Source: Geobacillus proteiniphilus
GTDB taxonomy: Bacteria; Bacillota; Bacilli; Bacillales; Anoxybacillaceae
Assembly (NCBI RefSeq): GCF_001908025.1
Contig: NZ_MQMG01000023.1
Span: 1 to 52,294, forward strand
Length of the DNA: 52,294 nucleotides
Direction: 5' to 3'
The notes under the pieces were generated by a model. That model was not told the origin of the DNA. It made no database searches and saw nothing but the letters and a program-made list of their open reading frames with translations. Positions within the stretch are counted from its first letter, which is position 1; each line of letters begins with the position of its first letter. The translations under genes were made by a program, and so were the position numbers. Below are positions 9,560 to 17,477 of this stretch, piece after piece.

Positions 9560-9800
9560 ATAGAACGATCGACTTCTTTTTGACACTCCGCACGCCTAAA
9601 TCCGTGGGATTCTTGGGTCATTCGCGTCCTCATCCATTTCTGGTTCGGACAACGCCCAAGTTTAGGGGTGTGTCATCACCCCGTCCCATCGGGTTAAGCT
9701 GTACCCCCATGGGCGGCGCACCTGTGACCAGTGCGCTAGGTTAGGAGGCGAAACCCGAAATCGCTTTGGCGATGTTGATCGCGCCATTCAAGTCGGCGTG
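9560..9800 (-). ncRNA. Probable omega-RNA (reRNA) of TnpB with 20-nt guide
   Basis: In IS605 elements the RNA guide of TnpB spans the 3' end of tnpB and the right end, and finishes in flanking DNA. Here the 160 bases after the tnpB stop are non-coding and rich in short GC stems. They end at TCAA (9583-9580). The predicted guide is the next ~20 minus-strand bases (9579-9560). The 5' end of the RNA is a guess. Confidence 0.5.
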
Positions 9801-10796
9801 GAGGGTGTATCCGCATTGTTTACACTGAAAGTGGATGCCATTGCGATTTCCCTTTTCCCGATGTCCACATTTACACGTTTGGCTCGTGTAGGTTGGATCC
9901 ACCCACTCCACCCGAATGCCTGCCATTTCCGCTTTATAGGCAATCATCGTTTGCAGTTGGTGAAATGCCCAAGCATGAAGGCTTCGCCCCGCTTCTTTGG
10001 CCGATTTGGCCCGTTTCCGAATCCCCGTCAACGCTTCCATCCGAATCACGCCAACACCGTTGGCGAGGGCAAAATTCACGAGTTGACGGCTGATTTTGTG
10101 ATTTTGATCCTTCATCCAGCGGGACTCTTTACGGCCGATTTTGCGAATCATATGGAGCTTTTTGGCTTTGCCCAACGTTCGCCGCAAAGCCGCATAGCGT
10201 CGGCGCACAAAGGCGCATTGGTTCCCTTTGAAAAACAACGATTTCGTTCCCACGCTGGCCACGGCGATATAGCGAAGTCCCAAATCAACGCCCATTGCCT
10301 TTGTTTCGTGCTGTGGCTTCACGTCAAAGGTGATCGCGATCGCCAAATACCATCTCGTTCTCTTTTTGTAGAGCTTGGCGGCCCCTTGTTTGGCGGTTCC
10401 GTCCAACAGCCGCTTCAGCCACCCTTCTTGATAGGGGCGCGCAACCACTGGCACGCCAATTCGCTTCTCCAGTGTGGGGAAGGAAACCGTGTAGAACGCT
10501 CCTTTCTTTTCCACCTTCACGTTTTGATTGTTAAAGCAACACCAGAATGTTCGGAACTTCTTTGCCTTTTGTTTTTTCTTTTGGGACTTCACTTCTCGAA
10601 TCGTCTGATTGACGACGGCGGAAGGAAACCGCTGCGACGAAAACGTTTTAAAAATTTTGCTCGTCGCTTGATTCAGTTCGGGATGATTCAACAGCCAATT
10701 CGCAAACGCGGTATTCACTGCTGTCATCCGTTCATACATATCTTGTTTGGCTTTCGTTGGCTTGTGCAGCTCCAGCCTTAGGGTGATCGTCGGCAT
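9741..10796 (-). CDS. tnpB: RNA-guided endonuclease TnpB
   Basis: TnpB (351 residues) is the Cas12 ancestor that cuts the empty donor site using an omega-RNA. RuvC motif I (GVDLGLRYIAVASV), motif II (VIRMEALTG) and motif III (HADLNGAINIA) hold the three acidic residues, so the nuclease looks intact. The zinc ribbon between motifs II and III has both cysteine pairs (CKCGH, CKQCG). The start is the ATG at 10796, preceded by AAAAGGGGGTGA, 4 bases after the tnpA stop. An N-terminal extension to 10829 is open but has no ribosome site. Confidence 0.95.
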   Translation of the reverse strand: MPTITLRLELHKPTKAKQDMYERMTAVNTAFANWLLNHPELNQATSKIFKTFSSQRFPSAVVNQTIREVKSQKKKQKAKKFRTFWCCFNNQNVKVEKKGAFYTVSFPTLEKRIGVPVVARPYQEGWLKRLLDGTAKQGAAKLYKKRTRWYLAIAITFDVKPQHETKAMGVDLGLRYIAVASVGTKSLFFKGNQCAFVRRRYAALRRTLGKAKKLHMIRKIGRKESRWMKDQNHKISRQLVNFALANGVGVIRMEALTGIRKRAKSAKEAGRSLHAWAFHQLQTMIAYKAEMAGIRVEWVDPTYTSQTCKCGHREKGNRNGIHFQCKQCGYTLHADLNGAINIAKAISGFAS

Positions 10797-10800
10797 GGAT

Positions 10801-11199
10801 TCACCCCCTTTTCTTTTGAGATTCCACATAACGTTTTATTGTCTCACTTGATACATTCCCTGCTGTACTAACGAAGAAAGAGCGTGTCCAAAGACTCGGC
10901 AGATGAGACAAGTGTTGAAATTCTTGTCTTAATCGTCTGGAAGTCGCTCCTTTCACTTTTGCCATCATATCTGATGGAGAATCAGAAGGGAGGCAATTCA
11001 AGAACAAATGACAATGATCAGGCATCACTTCCATAGCAAGGATGATCCAATCATTCTCCTGGCAAATTTCTTCTACTAACTGCTTGAATCGCTCTTCCAC
11101 TCTGCCCACTAACACCTTTCTTCGATACCGTGGACAGAAAACAAAATGATAGTTAATCAACGATACAATTGTTTTCGTTCTTCGATATTCTTGTTCCAT
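10801..11199 (-). CDS. tnpA: IS200/IS605 Y1 transposase TnpA
   Basis: This 132-residue single-strand DNA transposase excises and inserts the element as a circle. The HUH metal-binding motif is seen in MPDHCHLFLN. The catalytic tyrosine is probably the Y of KRYVESQ near the C-terminus. The length fits the family. The start ATG has almost no ribosome binding site (AATTAATAATATG), consistent with the low translation typical of this family. The gene lies directly upstream of tnpB. Confidence 0.93.
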   Translation of the reverse strand: MEQEYRRTKTIVSLINYHFVFCPRYRRKVLVGRVEERFKQLVEEICQENDWIILAMEVMPDHCHLFLNCLPSDSPSDMMAKVKGATSRRLRQEFQHLSHLPSLWTRSFFVSTAGNVSSETIKRYVESQKKRG

Positions 11200-11207
11200 A
11201 TTATTAA

Positions 11208-11300
11208 TTGTATCGGTTTAATGGTTATACTGAAACGCCATACCGCCAAGATACGGTTGCTTTTGCCATTCTTGTATCGGTTTAATGGTTATACTGAAAC
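11208..11300. repeat. Two 29-bp direct repeats 64 bases apart
   Basis: The block 11208-11236 is repeated exactly at 11272-11300; each starts TTGTATCGG and ends ATACTGAAAC. A 35-base unique segment separates them. They lie between the IS left end and tnpA. The unit and spacer sizes and the GAAAC end resemble a minimal CRISPR, but only two copies exist and there are no cas genes. A partial tandem duplication in the IS leader is simpler. Confidence 0.85.
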
Positions 11301-11400
11301 CCTTAAAGATAAACATTGTTGCGCTAAACAATCCCATTAAGGGATTTACCGAGCAACACCGTCTTTCATCCCACGATTGAAACCGTGGGCTTTCATACGG
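11300..11400 (-). other. IS608-like left-end region with hairpins
   Basis: An inverted repeat, CCCTTAA (11300-11306) / TTAAGGG (11337-11343), encloses a second one, ATTGTT (11315-11320) / AACAAT (11327-11332). The conserved left-end hairpin CCCACG...CGTGGG follows near 11370-11390. TnpA normally recognises such a hairpin. There is no coding capacity. Confidence 0.6.
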
Positions 11401-11480
11401 TTTTTTCTGTAAATGTTTTCGCTAAACATAGTCTCCCACATACAACCCAAACATTCAAATTAAAAACGACAACATAAACA

Positions 11481-11516
11481 AAAAAATCCCTTTAAGCCTT
11501 GCAGCTCAAGGGATTT
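11481..11516 (-). terminator. Terminator of the tRNA-Val gene
   Basis: AAATCCCTT (11484-11492) pairs with AAGGGATTT (11508-11516), and on the minus strand a T-run follows. It lies about 8 bases past the tRNA 3' end. Confidence 0.8.
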
Positions 11517-11523
11517 CACTTGA

Positions 11524-11596
11524 TGATTCCGACTGGGCTCGAACCAGCGACCTCCACCCTGTCAAGGTGGCGCTCTCCCAGCTGAGCTACGGAATC
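11524..11596 (-). tRNA. tRNA-Val (anticodon GAC)
   Basis: A complete cloverleaf can be drawn on the minus strand. The acceptor GATTCCG pairs with CGGAATC, the D arm is GCTC/GAGC, and the anticodon stem CCACC/GGTGG encloses loop TTGACAG. The T arm has loop TTCGAGC. The anticodon GAC reads GUC valine codons. The terminal CCA is not encoded (the gene is followed by TCA), so it must be added by nucleotidyltransferase. It is a solitary tRNA gene. Confidence 0.96.
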
Positions 11597-11629
11597 ATAT
11601 GTTGTTGTTCACTGTTAAACACATTTTTA

Positions 11630-11658
11630 ATTATATAAACGGGAATACAGGTTGTCAA
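11630..11658 (-). promoter_or_regulatory. SigA promoter of tRNA-Val
   Basis: The minus strand has a perfect TTGACA (11658-11653), a 17-base spacer and a perfect TATAAT (11635-11630). Transcription would start about 25 bases before the tRNA. Confidence 0.85.
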
Positions 11659-11717
11659 CTATTTTTTTAAAAAATGAGTGTTCACCGTGAAAAAGGGGAA
11701 GCTCGTGCCGCCCCCTA

Positions 11718-11923
11718 TCAAAACAACCCGCTCTCAAACGGCTCGAGCAAAAGCGGGGTGTACCGGCGGCGGGCGGATTCGTACTGCGTGATGATGCGGC
11801 AGCGCTGCTGTTCGGCAAGGGGGGCAGGGAGATCAGCTCGGTGGCAAGCTGCAAGCTGGCCGTCGAGATGACGCAGCGTTCAAGGGCGCGTGAGACGGCG
11901 AAGTCGAATGTTTTTATTGGCAC
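11718..11923 (-). pseudogene. Decayed unidentified gene fragment
   Basis: A minus-strand frame reads protein-like to a stop at 11718-11720 (LAEQQRCRIITQYESARRRY, then TPLLLEPFESGLF). Another frame at 11850-11923 also looks coding (MPIKTFDFAVSRALERC). They are probably two pieces of one frameshifted gene. I do not recognise the family. The fragment abuts the HD-GYP remnant, so this spot looks like a deletion junction. Confidence 0.3.
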
Positions 11924-12369
11924 AGCTTCAACAAATCCTCAATGTGCTCGTTAACGTGCAAACCGCTTTTCAGCAACGGCTGCCAGCTGTTTCCCTCACG
12001 ACAATAGAACCTCCGACCATTTCCTCTGTCTTGCATCCCGTCAGCTTACTGCTTACCCATATGAAACGGGAGGAAAAAGAAGTGTATCAACCGATCGTTC
12101 ATAACGTCTATCACGAGCGCATTGATGGCAAGGGATATCCGGACGGCTTAACAGGCGACGACATTCCGTTGTTTGGCAAAATCATCGCGGTGGCCGATGC
12201 ATTTGACGCCATGACTTCGGATCGTCCGTACCGTAAAGGGATGGATATTCATCAAGCGGCAGACATCTTGAGAAAAGGAAAGGGAACCCAGTGGGACGGC
12301 GAACTCGTCGATCTCTTTTTGAAACACTTAAAAGAGGAGCGGCTGTTGTCAACCTCAGCGGCATCTTGA
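11890..12369 (+). pseudogene. HD-GYP domain phosphodiesterase, 3' remnant
   Basis: The C-terminal half of an HD-GYP domain is clear (HERIDGKGYPDGL, IIAVADAFDAMTSDRPYRKG, GTQWD). Such proteins hydrolyse c-di-GMP. The part that should carry the HD dyad and the sensor/response domain is absent; the first ~75 residues look unrelated and lack a ribosome site. I infer a truncated, inactive gene rather than a short functional protein. Confidence 0.7.
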
Positions 12370-12407
12370 CCCGCCCGCCGAGCTGTGAAGGCTTGGCGGG
12401 CTGATGG

Positions 12408-13586
12408 CTATGTCGTTGAAACCGATGGCCGCTCTTTCACAAACGACAGCGCCTGCTCAAAATCGGCGATCAAATCGTTGACATCCTCCAGTCCGACGCT
12501 CAGCCGCAGCAAGCCGTCGGTGATGCCGCGACGAAGCCGCTCGTCTTTCGGCATGGCGGCGTGCGACATTTTCGCCGGGTGCGATAAAATCGACTCGACC
12601 GCGCCAAGGCTGACGGCGAACACGGGCAGGCGGACGTTGCGGACGAACGTCCGGGCCGCTTCTTCATCGGCCAAGCGGAACGACAGCACGGCGCCAAACC
12701 CGTCCGCTTGATGGCGCTGGATGTCATGGCCTGGGTGGTTCTCGAGCCCCGGATAATACACTTCTTCGACCTTTGGGTGACAAGCCAAATATTGGGCGAT
12801 GGCGGCCGCTGATTCAGATGACTGCTTCAGCCGGACGTGGAGCGTTTTTAATCCGCGCAGCACAAGCCACGCATCTTGGACGCCAAGGACAGCGCCAAAT
12901 GCGTTTTGCAGTTTGTACAGCTCTTTTCCCAACTCTTCATCTTTCACGACCGCCAGCCCGGCGACGACGTCGCTATGGCCGGCTAAAAACTTCGTGGCGC
13001 TGTGAAGGACAATATCGACGCCAAGGTCAAGCGGCCGCTGCAGCGCCGGCGTCATGAACGTATTATCCAAGAACGTCAAACAGCCGTGCGCTTTCGCCAG
13101 CTTGACGACGCCTTGAATGTCGGTCACTTTTAACAGCGGATTGGACGGCGTTTCCATATAAATGACTTTCGTGTTCGGACGAATGTTTTCCGCTACTGTG
13201 TTTAAATCCGTCATATCGACAAACGTATGCTCGATGCCAAAGCGGGTCAACACTTCCGTGATCATCCGGTACGTGCCGCCGTAGACGTCTTCAGTCACGA
13301 GGACGTGGTCGCCTCGGGACAAGAGCAAAAACGCCGTCGAAATGGCGGCCATGCCAGAAGCGAAGGCGAATCCGCGCACGCCGCCTTCTAACGCCGCGAT
13401 CGTTTCCTCGAGCGCCTCGCGCGTCGGGTTGCCGGAGCGGCTGTAGTCGTATTTGCCGAATAAATCGAAATCGAACTGATGGAACGTGGAGGCGTGCTGG
13501 ATCGGCACGCTCACCGCCCCCGTCTCGCGGTCGACTTTCCATTCGTTATGGAGCAGTTTCGTCGAAAACGCCCATTCCCGTTCCAT
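12408..13586 (-). CDS. metC: Cystathionine beta-lyase MetC
   Basis: This PLP enzyme (392 residues) cleaves cystathionine to homocysteine, pyruvate and ammonia in methionine synthesis. The Cys/Met-metabolism fold is clear: the PLP-phosphate loop SGMAAIS, the YGGTYR segment, FLDNTFMTP, and the Schiff-base lysine in HSATKFLAGH (about residue 195). The gene follows metI after 3 bases, the same pair as B. subtilis yjcJ/yjcI. Both share the S-box leader, so low SAM should switch them on. The product could also act on other sulfur substrates, as members of this family often do. Confidence 0.93.
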   Translation of the reverse strand: MEREWAFSTKLLHNEWKVDRETGAVSVPIQHASTFHQFDFDLFGKYDYSRSGNPTREALEETIAALEGGVRGFAFASGMAAISTAFLLLSRGDHVLVTEDVYGGTYRMITEVLTRFGIEHTFVDMTDLNTVAENIRPNTKVIYMETPSNPLLKVTDIQGVVKLAKAHGCLTFLDNTFMTPALQRPLDLGVDIVLHSATKFLAGHSDVVAGLAVVKDEELGKELYKLQNAFGAVLGVQDAWLVLRGLKTLHVRLKQSSESAAAIAQYLACHPKVEEVYYPGLENHPGHDIQRHQADGFGAVLSFRLADEEAARTFVRNVRLPVFAVSLGAVESILSHPAKMSHAAMPKDERLRRGITDGLLRLSVGLEDVNDLIADFEQALSFVKERPSVSTT

Positions 13587-13589
13587 CGC

Positions 13590-14693
13590 TTACACCTCTT
13601 TCATGTTTTTCAATGCCTGCGCCAAGTCGGCGATCAAATCGTCAGCGTGCTCAATGCCGACCGAGAAACGGAGCAGCCGGTTGCAAACACCGTTTTGGAT
13701 GCGGATTTCCTCAGGAATGTCCGCATGCGTCTGCGTCGCCGGGTACGTGATGAAGCTTTCGACTCCGCCCAGGCTTTCCGCGAACGTAATGAGGCGCAAG
13801 CTTTTTAAAAACCCGTTCACCCACTTTTCATCGGCAATCCGGAACGACAGCATCCCGCCTCTTCCCGGATACAACACATCGGTGACATCTTCATGTTCGC
13901 GCAAAAAGGCGCTGATGCGCTTGGCGTTTTCTTCATGTTGGCGCATCCGCAGCGCCAGCGTTTTCATCCCGCGAATCAACAGCCACGAATCAAACGGCGA
14001 CAAAACCGCGCCGATGGCGTTCTGATACTCGGCCAGGCGTTGACAGAGCTCCTCGCCCTTGGCGACGACAAGGCCAGCCAAGACGTCGTTATGGCCGCCT
14101 AAATATTTCGTGGCGCTGTGGATGACAATATCGGCGCCTTGTTCGATCGGGCGTTGAAGCACCGGTGTATAAAACGTGTTGTCAACGATCAACAAAAGCC
14201 CGTGCCGCTTGGCGAGCTCGGAGACGGCGCGGATATCGGTCTCATGCATAAGCGGGTTCGTCGGTGTTTCCAAGAAAATCGCTTTCGTTTTTTCGGTGAT
14301 ACACGCTTCCACCGCAGCGAGATCGGTAAAATCGACGTAATGGAACCCAAGACCGTACTTGCGCCAGCCGCGCTCAAACAGGCGGTACGTGCCGCCGTAA
14401 AGGTCGGCCGATACGAGAAACTCGTCTCCGCTCTCAAACAAGGCGAGCACCGTCTGAATGGCGGCCATGCCGGAGCTGAACGCATAACCTTGGTCGCCGC
14501 CTTCCAGTCTCGCGATCGCTTCTTCGACGATTTTGCGCGTCGGGTTGCCGGTGCGGATGTAGTCAAACCCGGTCGACTCTCCGATGCCGGCATGACGGTA
14601 GGCGGTGGAAAAATAAACCGGCGGGTTGACCGTCCCCGTCACCGTTTCGCTCCGGTTGCCAATTTGCGCTAACAACGTCTCCAGTTTCTCCAT
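13590..14693 (-). CDS. metI: Cystathionine gamma-synthase / O-acetylhomoserine thiolyase MetI
   Basis: This 367-residue PLP enzyme joins cysteine (or sulfide) to an activated homoserine, the step before MetC. Visible marks are SGMAAIQT, YGGTYRLF, IVDNTFYTP and the PLP lysine in HSATKYLGGH (about residue 195). It is homologous to MetC but a distinct enzyme; position and synteny with B. subtilis yjcI give the name. The start ATG follows AAGGAGAGAG. It is the first gene behind the SAM riboswitch. Confidence 0.93.
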   Translation of the reverse strand: MEKLETLLAQIGNRSETVTGTVNPPVYFSTAYRHAGIGESTGFDYIRTGNPTRKIVEEAIARLEGGDQGYAFSSGMAAIQTVLALFESGDEFLVSADLYGGTYRLFERGWRKYGLGFHYVDFTDLAAVEACITEKTKAIFLETPTNPLMHETDIRAVSELAKRHGLLLIVDNTFYTPVLQRPIEQGADIVIHSATKYLGGHNDVLAGLVVAKGEELCQRLAEYQNAIGAVLSPFDSWLLIRGMKTLALRMRQHEENAKRISAFLREHEDVTDVLYPGRGGMLSFRIADEKWVNGFLKSLRLITFAESLGGVESFITYPATQTHADIPEEIRIQNGVCNRLLRFSVGIEHADDLIADLAQALKNMKEV

Positions 14694-14699
14694 CTCATC

Positions 14700-14840
14700 T
14701 CTCTCCTTCTGCTGAAAATTCCATCATGGATCAACGGCCGACCACTTAATGCCCAACGAAGCACCACTGTCCGTTGGGCAGCGGCCAAGCGCCTTCGTCC
14801 GAAACCGCCTCGCGGTTGATGGAAGCGGCCGCTTGAGTAA
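14700..14840 (-). other. metI leader between riboswitch terminator and start codon
   Basis: About 140 bases lie between the S-box terminator and metI. They hold a perfect 9-bp hairpin (TGCCCAACG...CGTTGGGCA) near 14750-14780 and no reading frame with a ribosome site. It could be a second control or stability element, or merely leader. Confidence 0.4.
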
Positions 14841-14846
14841 ATAAAA

Positions 14847-14870
14847 AAAGTCTTCTAAGAAGAAGACTTT
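14847..14870 (-). terminator. S-box riboswitch terminator
   Basis: AAAGTCTTCT pairs with AGAAGACTTT and a T-run follows on the minus strand. This is the OFF-state terminator of the SAM riboswitch. Confidence 0.92.
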
Positions 14871-14892
14871 TCCATACGCACATGGTCATGCT

Positions 14893-15006
14893 TCTTCTTA
14901 TCTGCCGAATTGAATGCTCAATTCGCTGGATTTAGCACCTGGCCGCCGGGCGGCTGGTTGCTGAAGCTTCATTGGGCCAGTTCCCTCCGCTTCTCTTGAT
15001 AAGAAT
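14893..15006 (-). promoter_or_regulatory. SAM-I (S-box) riboswitch
   Basis: The minus strand shows the conserved S-box blocks in order: TTCTTATCAAGAG, GGAGGGA, the GATGAAGC-like ATGAAGCTTCAGCAACC, GGTGCTAAATCC, and the closing P1 strand GATAAGAAG. It controls metI-metC by premature termination: SAM bound gives OFF, SAM low gives ON. Confidence 0.96.
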
Positions 15007-15191
15007 GGGACGCGTATTCAATTTTTTTAAATTTAATAAAAATGTAACGCATTCCCCACGTTTTTGCAAGCCATTTTTTTGTCAGCGGTGCGATTCGGCA
15101 AATTCGCGAAAAATTCGAGCCCTTCATTAACATCTTTGGGCGCAAATATGTTACAATAACAGATGAACTTACGCTTTCATGGAGGATGGTC

Positions 15192-15920
15192 ATGGCGACA
15201 GCAACAGGAACGATGCGCGACTGCAAGTTGTACAGCGGAGAGCTGCAAGAAGAAATCGAACTGCTCATCTACTTGCCAAGCAATTTTTCGCCGCTTTACA
15301 AATATTCTTTATTAATCGCGCAAGACGGCAAAGATTATTTTATGTATGGAAAAATGAAAACCGTCATCGAAACGCTGATGGCAGAAGGAACAATCGACCG
15401 GACGATCGTCGTCGGCATCCCGTATCGGAACGTCAACGACCGCTACGAGAAATACCACCCGGAAGGACGAAAGCACGAAGCATACCTTCGTTTTTTAGCC
15501 CATGAGCTCGTCCCGTTTTTGGACCGCGAACTGCCGACATACCAAATGGGCAAAGGCCGGGCGCTGATCGGCGATTCGCTCGGCGGAACGGTGTCGCTTC
15601 TAGCCGGGTTGTTGTATCCGCATACATTTGGGAAAATCGCCATGCAGTCCCCCTATATCGATGACTCGGTATTGGCGCGCATCCGCTCATTCCGCGATCC
15701 ATCGCTCCTTTCGCTTTACCATTCTGTTGGCACAGAGGAAACAGCGGTGAAAACGACGGATGGCCATGTGCGCGATTTTATCACCCCGAATCGAATGGCG
15801 CGGGACTTGTTTATGGAAAAACGGTTTGCTTATACGTACCATGAGTTCGAAGGCGGCCATGCGTGGACGTATTGGCAGCCGGATGTCCCCCGAGCCGTAG
15901 CCGCTGTTTTATCATTATAG
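15192..15920 (+). CDS. Putative esterase YjcH family
   Basis: This is a 242-residue alpha/beta hydrolase of the esterase D type. The nucleophile elbow is GDSLGG (about residue 118). The acid is probably a D in the YHSVG-to-TTDGH region, and the catalytic His is in FEGGHAWTYW (about 225). The substrate is unknown. The start ATG at 15192 is set by GGAGG six bases upstream; an ATG at 15186 is too close. It begins the yjcH-yjcG-yjcF run, which lies divergent from metI as in B. subtilis. Confidence 0.85.
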   Translation: MATATGTMRDCKLYSGELQEEIELLIYLPSNFSPLYKYSLLIAQDGKDYFMYGKMKTVIETLMAEGTIDRTIVVGIPYRNVNDRYEKYHPEGRKHEAYLRFLAHELVPFLDRELPTYQMGKGRALIGDSLGGTVSLLAGLLYPHTFGKIAMQSPYIDDSVLARIRSFRDPSLLSLYHSVGTEETAVKTTDGHVRDFITPNRMARDLFMEKRFAYTYHEFEGGHAWTYWQPDVPRAVAAVLSL

Positions 15921-16018
15921 GACAAAACGGAGCAACTTCAAAGATGTCGAAGCCGCCGCATCCATTCCGTGCGTTTCCTGTGCATGGAAAAAGAACTGGT
16001 TCAAGGAGGGAAAACAAA

Positions 16019-16540
16019 ATGAAGTACGGCATTGTGATCTTTCCGCCAAAACGGATTCAGGACTTCGCCAACTCGTACCGGAAACGGTACGACAGCCATT
16101 ACGCCCTCATCCCGCCGCATATTACGCTGAAATACCCATTTGAAGCGGATGAGGAGCAAATAAAAAAAATGGCGAAAGAGTTGCGCCGCATTGCGGCGGA
16201 AACACCTCCCATTCCGATCAAAGTGACGAAATTCAGCTCGTTTTACCCGACAAGCAACATCATTTATTTGAAGGTGGAACCAAACGACGTGCTCGAGCGC
16301 CTTCATGAACAACTGCACAGCGGCTTGTTCGCCGGAAAGCCGGAGTTTGTGTTCGTGCCTCACATTACGATCGGCCGCGATTTGCCGGGCGCAGAATATG
16401 CGGACGTCTACAGCCAGCTGAAGCTGCAAGATGTGCACTTCGAGGAGACCGTCGACCGCTTCCATCTTCTCTATCAGCTGGAAAACGGCTCGTGGACCGT
16501 CTATGAAACGTTTATCGTCGGAGGAAAGGAAACGGTCTGA
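16019..16540 (+). CDS. 2'-5' RNA ligase/2H phosphoesterase family protein YjcG
   Basis: This 173-residue member of the 2H phosphoesterase superfamily has both catalytic HxT motifs (PPHITLKYPF near residue 35, VPHITIGRD near 119). The family acts on 2'-3' or 2'-5' phosphodiesters of RNA or nucleotides; the actual substrate of YjcG is not known to me. The start ATG follows AAGGAGGG; the longer open frame upstream has no ribosome site. It is followed by yjcF after one base. Confidence 0.9.
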   Translation: MKYGIVIFPPKRIQDFANSYRKRYDSHYALIPPHITLKYPFEADEEQIKKMAKELRRIAAETPPIPIKVTKFSSFYPTSNIIYLKVEPNDVLERLHEQLHSGLFAGKPEFVFVPHITIGRDLPGAEYADVYSQLKLQDVHFEETVDRFHLLYQLENGSWTVYETFIVGGKETV

Positions 16541-16541
16541 G

Positions 16542-16976
16542 ATGAACATTGCGATTGGCACAACGCAAGATCGCGCTTTGTACGAAGACGCCTTGCGCGT
16601 CCGCCGGCTCGTATTCATTGAGGAGCAAAACGTGCCGGAAGACGAGGAAATCGACGCATTCGAGGACGACTCGTTCCACCTCGTCCTGTATGATGGCCAA
16701 ACACCGGTGGGTGCTGGGCGACTCCGTTTCATTGACGAAGGCGTCGGCAAAATCGAGCGCATTTGCGTCCTGCCGTCCTACCGCGGCCGCGGCGCCGGAC
16801 GGATGGTGATGGAAGCGATCGAACAGCTGGCGAAAACAAAAGGGGCGAAAACGGCGAAACTGAACGCCCAGACGCACGCAGAACCGTTTTACCAAAAGCT
16901 CGGCTATACGACCGTCTCCGGCGTCTTTATGGACGCCGGCATCCCACATGTCACGATGGTGAAATCGCTCGAATGA
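16542..16976 (+). CDS. GNAT-family N-acetyltransferase YjcF
   Basis: A GNAT acetyltransferase of 144 residues. The N-terminal RRLVFIEEQNVPEDEEID block is typical of the YjcF/ElaA-like group. Acetyl-CoA motif A is seen in IERICVLPSYRGRGAGRMVM (R/Q-x-x-G-x-G/A). The substrate is unknown. The start lies just after the yjcG stop, and GGAGGAAAGG in the end of yjcG serves as ribosome site. Confidence 0.9.
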   Translation: MNIAIGTTQDRALYEDALRVRRLVFIEEQNVPEDEEIDAFEDDSFHLVLYDGQTPVGAGRLRFIDEGVGKIERICVLPSYRGRGAGRMVMEAIEQLAKTKGAKTAKLNAQTHAEPFYQKLGYTTVSGVFMDAGIPHVTMVKSLE

Positions 16977-17055
16977 TGGCCATAGAACAGCCTCGTCTAC
17001 ACTGATCCAAGGCTTGGGATCATCGAACATCGTTTCGCTCTCCTGAGCCAAGCAG

Positions 17056-17094
17056 AGCAAAAGGGAGCTGTGCGCACGCAAGCTCCCTTTTGCT
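17056..17094. terminator. Bidirectional terminator between yjcF and spoVIF
   Basis: A perfect 14-bp stem AGCAAAAGGGAGCT/AGCTCCCTTTTGCT is flanked by T-rich sequence on both strands. It ends both convergent transcripts. Confidence 0.85.
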
Positions 17095-17351
17095 TACTTT
17101 TTGTTGTTCAGCATATTGGCGATCGTATTGAAATCAATTTGCTTGCCGTTATGGACGATCGCCTTGACGATTTGATCCTCAAGTTCTTTTGGCACTTTCC
17201 GGTTGGCAATTTGCGCCACCCGCTTCACCACTTGGCGCACCGTTTTTTCATCGCTGAAATTGGCGTTTTGCAGCGAGTTGGCGAGCTCAAAAACGTCTTT
17301 CATATTGACACCTGTTTTCTTTTCGATGTTTTTAAAAAATTGCTGATCCAT
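17094..17351 (-). CDS. spoVIF: Stage VI sporulation protein F
   Basis: An 85-residue protein matching B. subtilis SpoVIF (YjcC) in length, composition and position. It contains FFKNIEKKTGVNMKDVF and the conserved RKVPKELEDQIVKAI. In B. subtilis it is needed for coat assembly and spore resistance and acts through GerE; transcription is mother-cell specific. GGAGG-like sequence precedes the ATG. It is single-copy and monocistronic here. Confidence 0.88.
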   Translation of the reverse strand: MDQQFFKNIEKKTGVNMKDVFELANSLQNANFSDEKTVRQVVKRVAQIANRKVPKELEDQIVKAIVHNGKQIDFNTIANMLNNKK

Positions 17352-17477
17352 CGTTCCGCCTCCTTCTCCCTGCTATATCGTATGATGCTCCCGCCTCGGC
17401 GTGCATCAAATTAGGGAAAGAAAAATACGAGCCGCTCCGTGGCGCCGAAACGGCCCGTATCCCTTTCGCTTTTTCCG

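Larger units (their letters stand above)
9580..11408 (-). mobile_element. IS200/IS605-family (IS608-like) insertion sequence
   Basis: The element is about 1829 bp and carries tnpA and tnpB in the same direction. The left end (minus-strand sense, high coordinates) has a CCCACGG...CGTGGG hairpin near 11370-11390. The right end has a related CACG...CGTG hairpin near 9586-9600. As in IS608, the flank before the left end is TTAC (11412-11409) and the right end finishes TCAA (9583-9580). There are no terminal inverted repeats or target duplication, as expected for single-strand Y1 transposition. Boundaries are inferred from these tetranucleotides. Confidence 0.8.

Noticed and set aside
9798-10781. 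327-codon open frame opposite tnpB
   Set aside because: Antisense to a complete TnpB with all catalytic motifs; no family signal.
11208-11300. Genuine CRISPR array
   Set aside because: Only two repeats, no leader or cas genes, and position inside an IS leader; reported as direct repeats instead.
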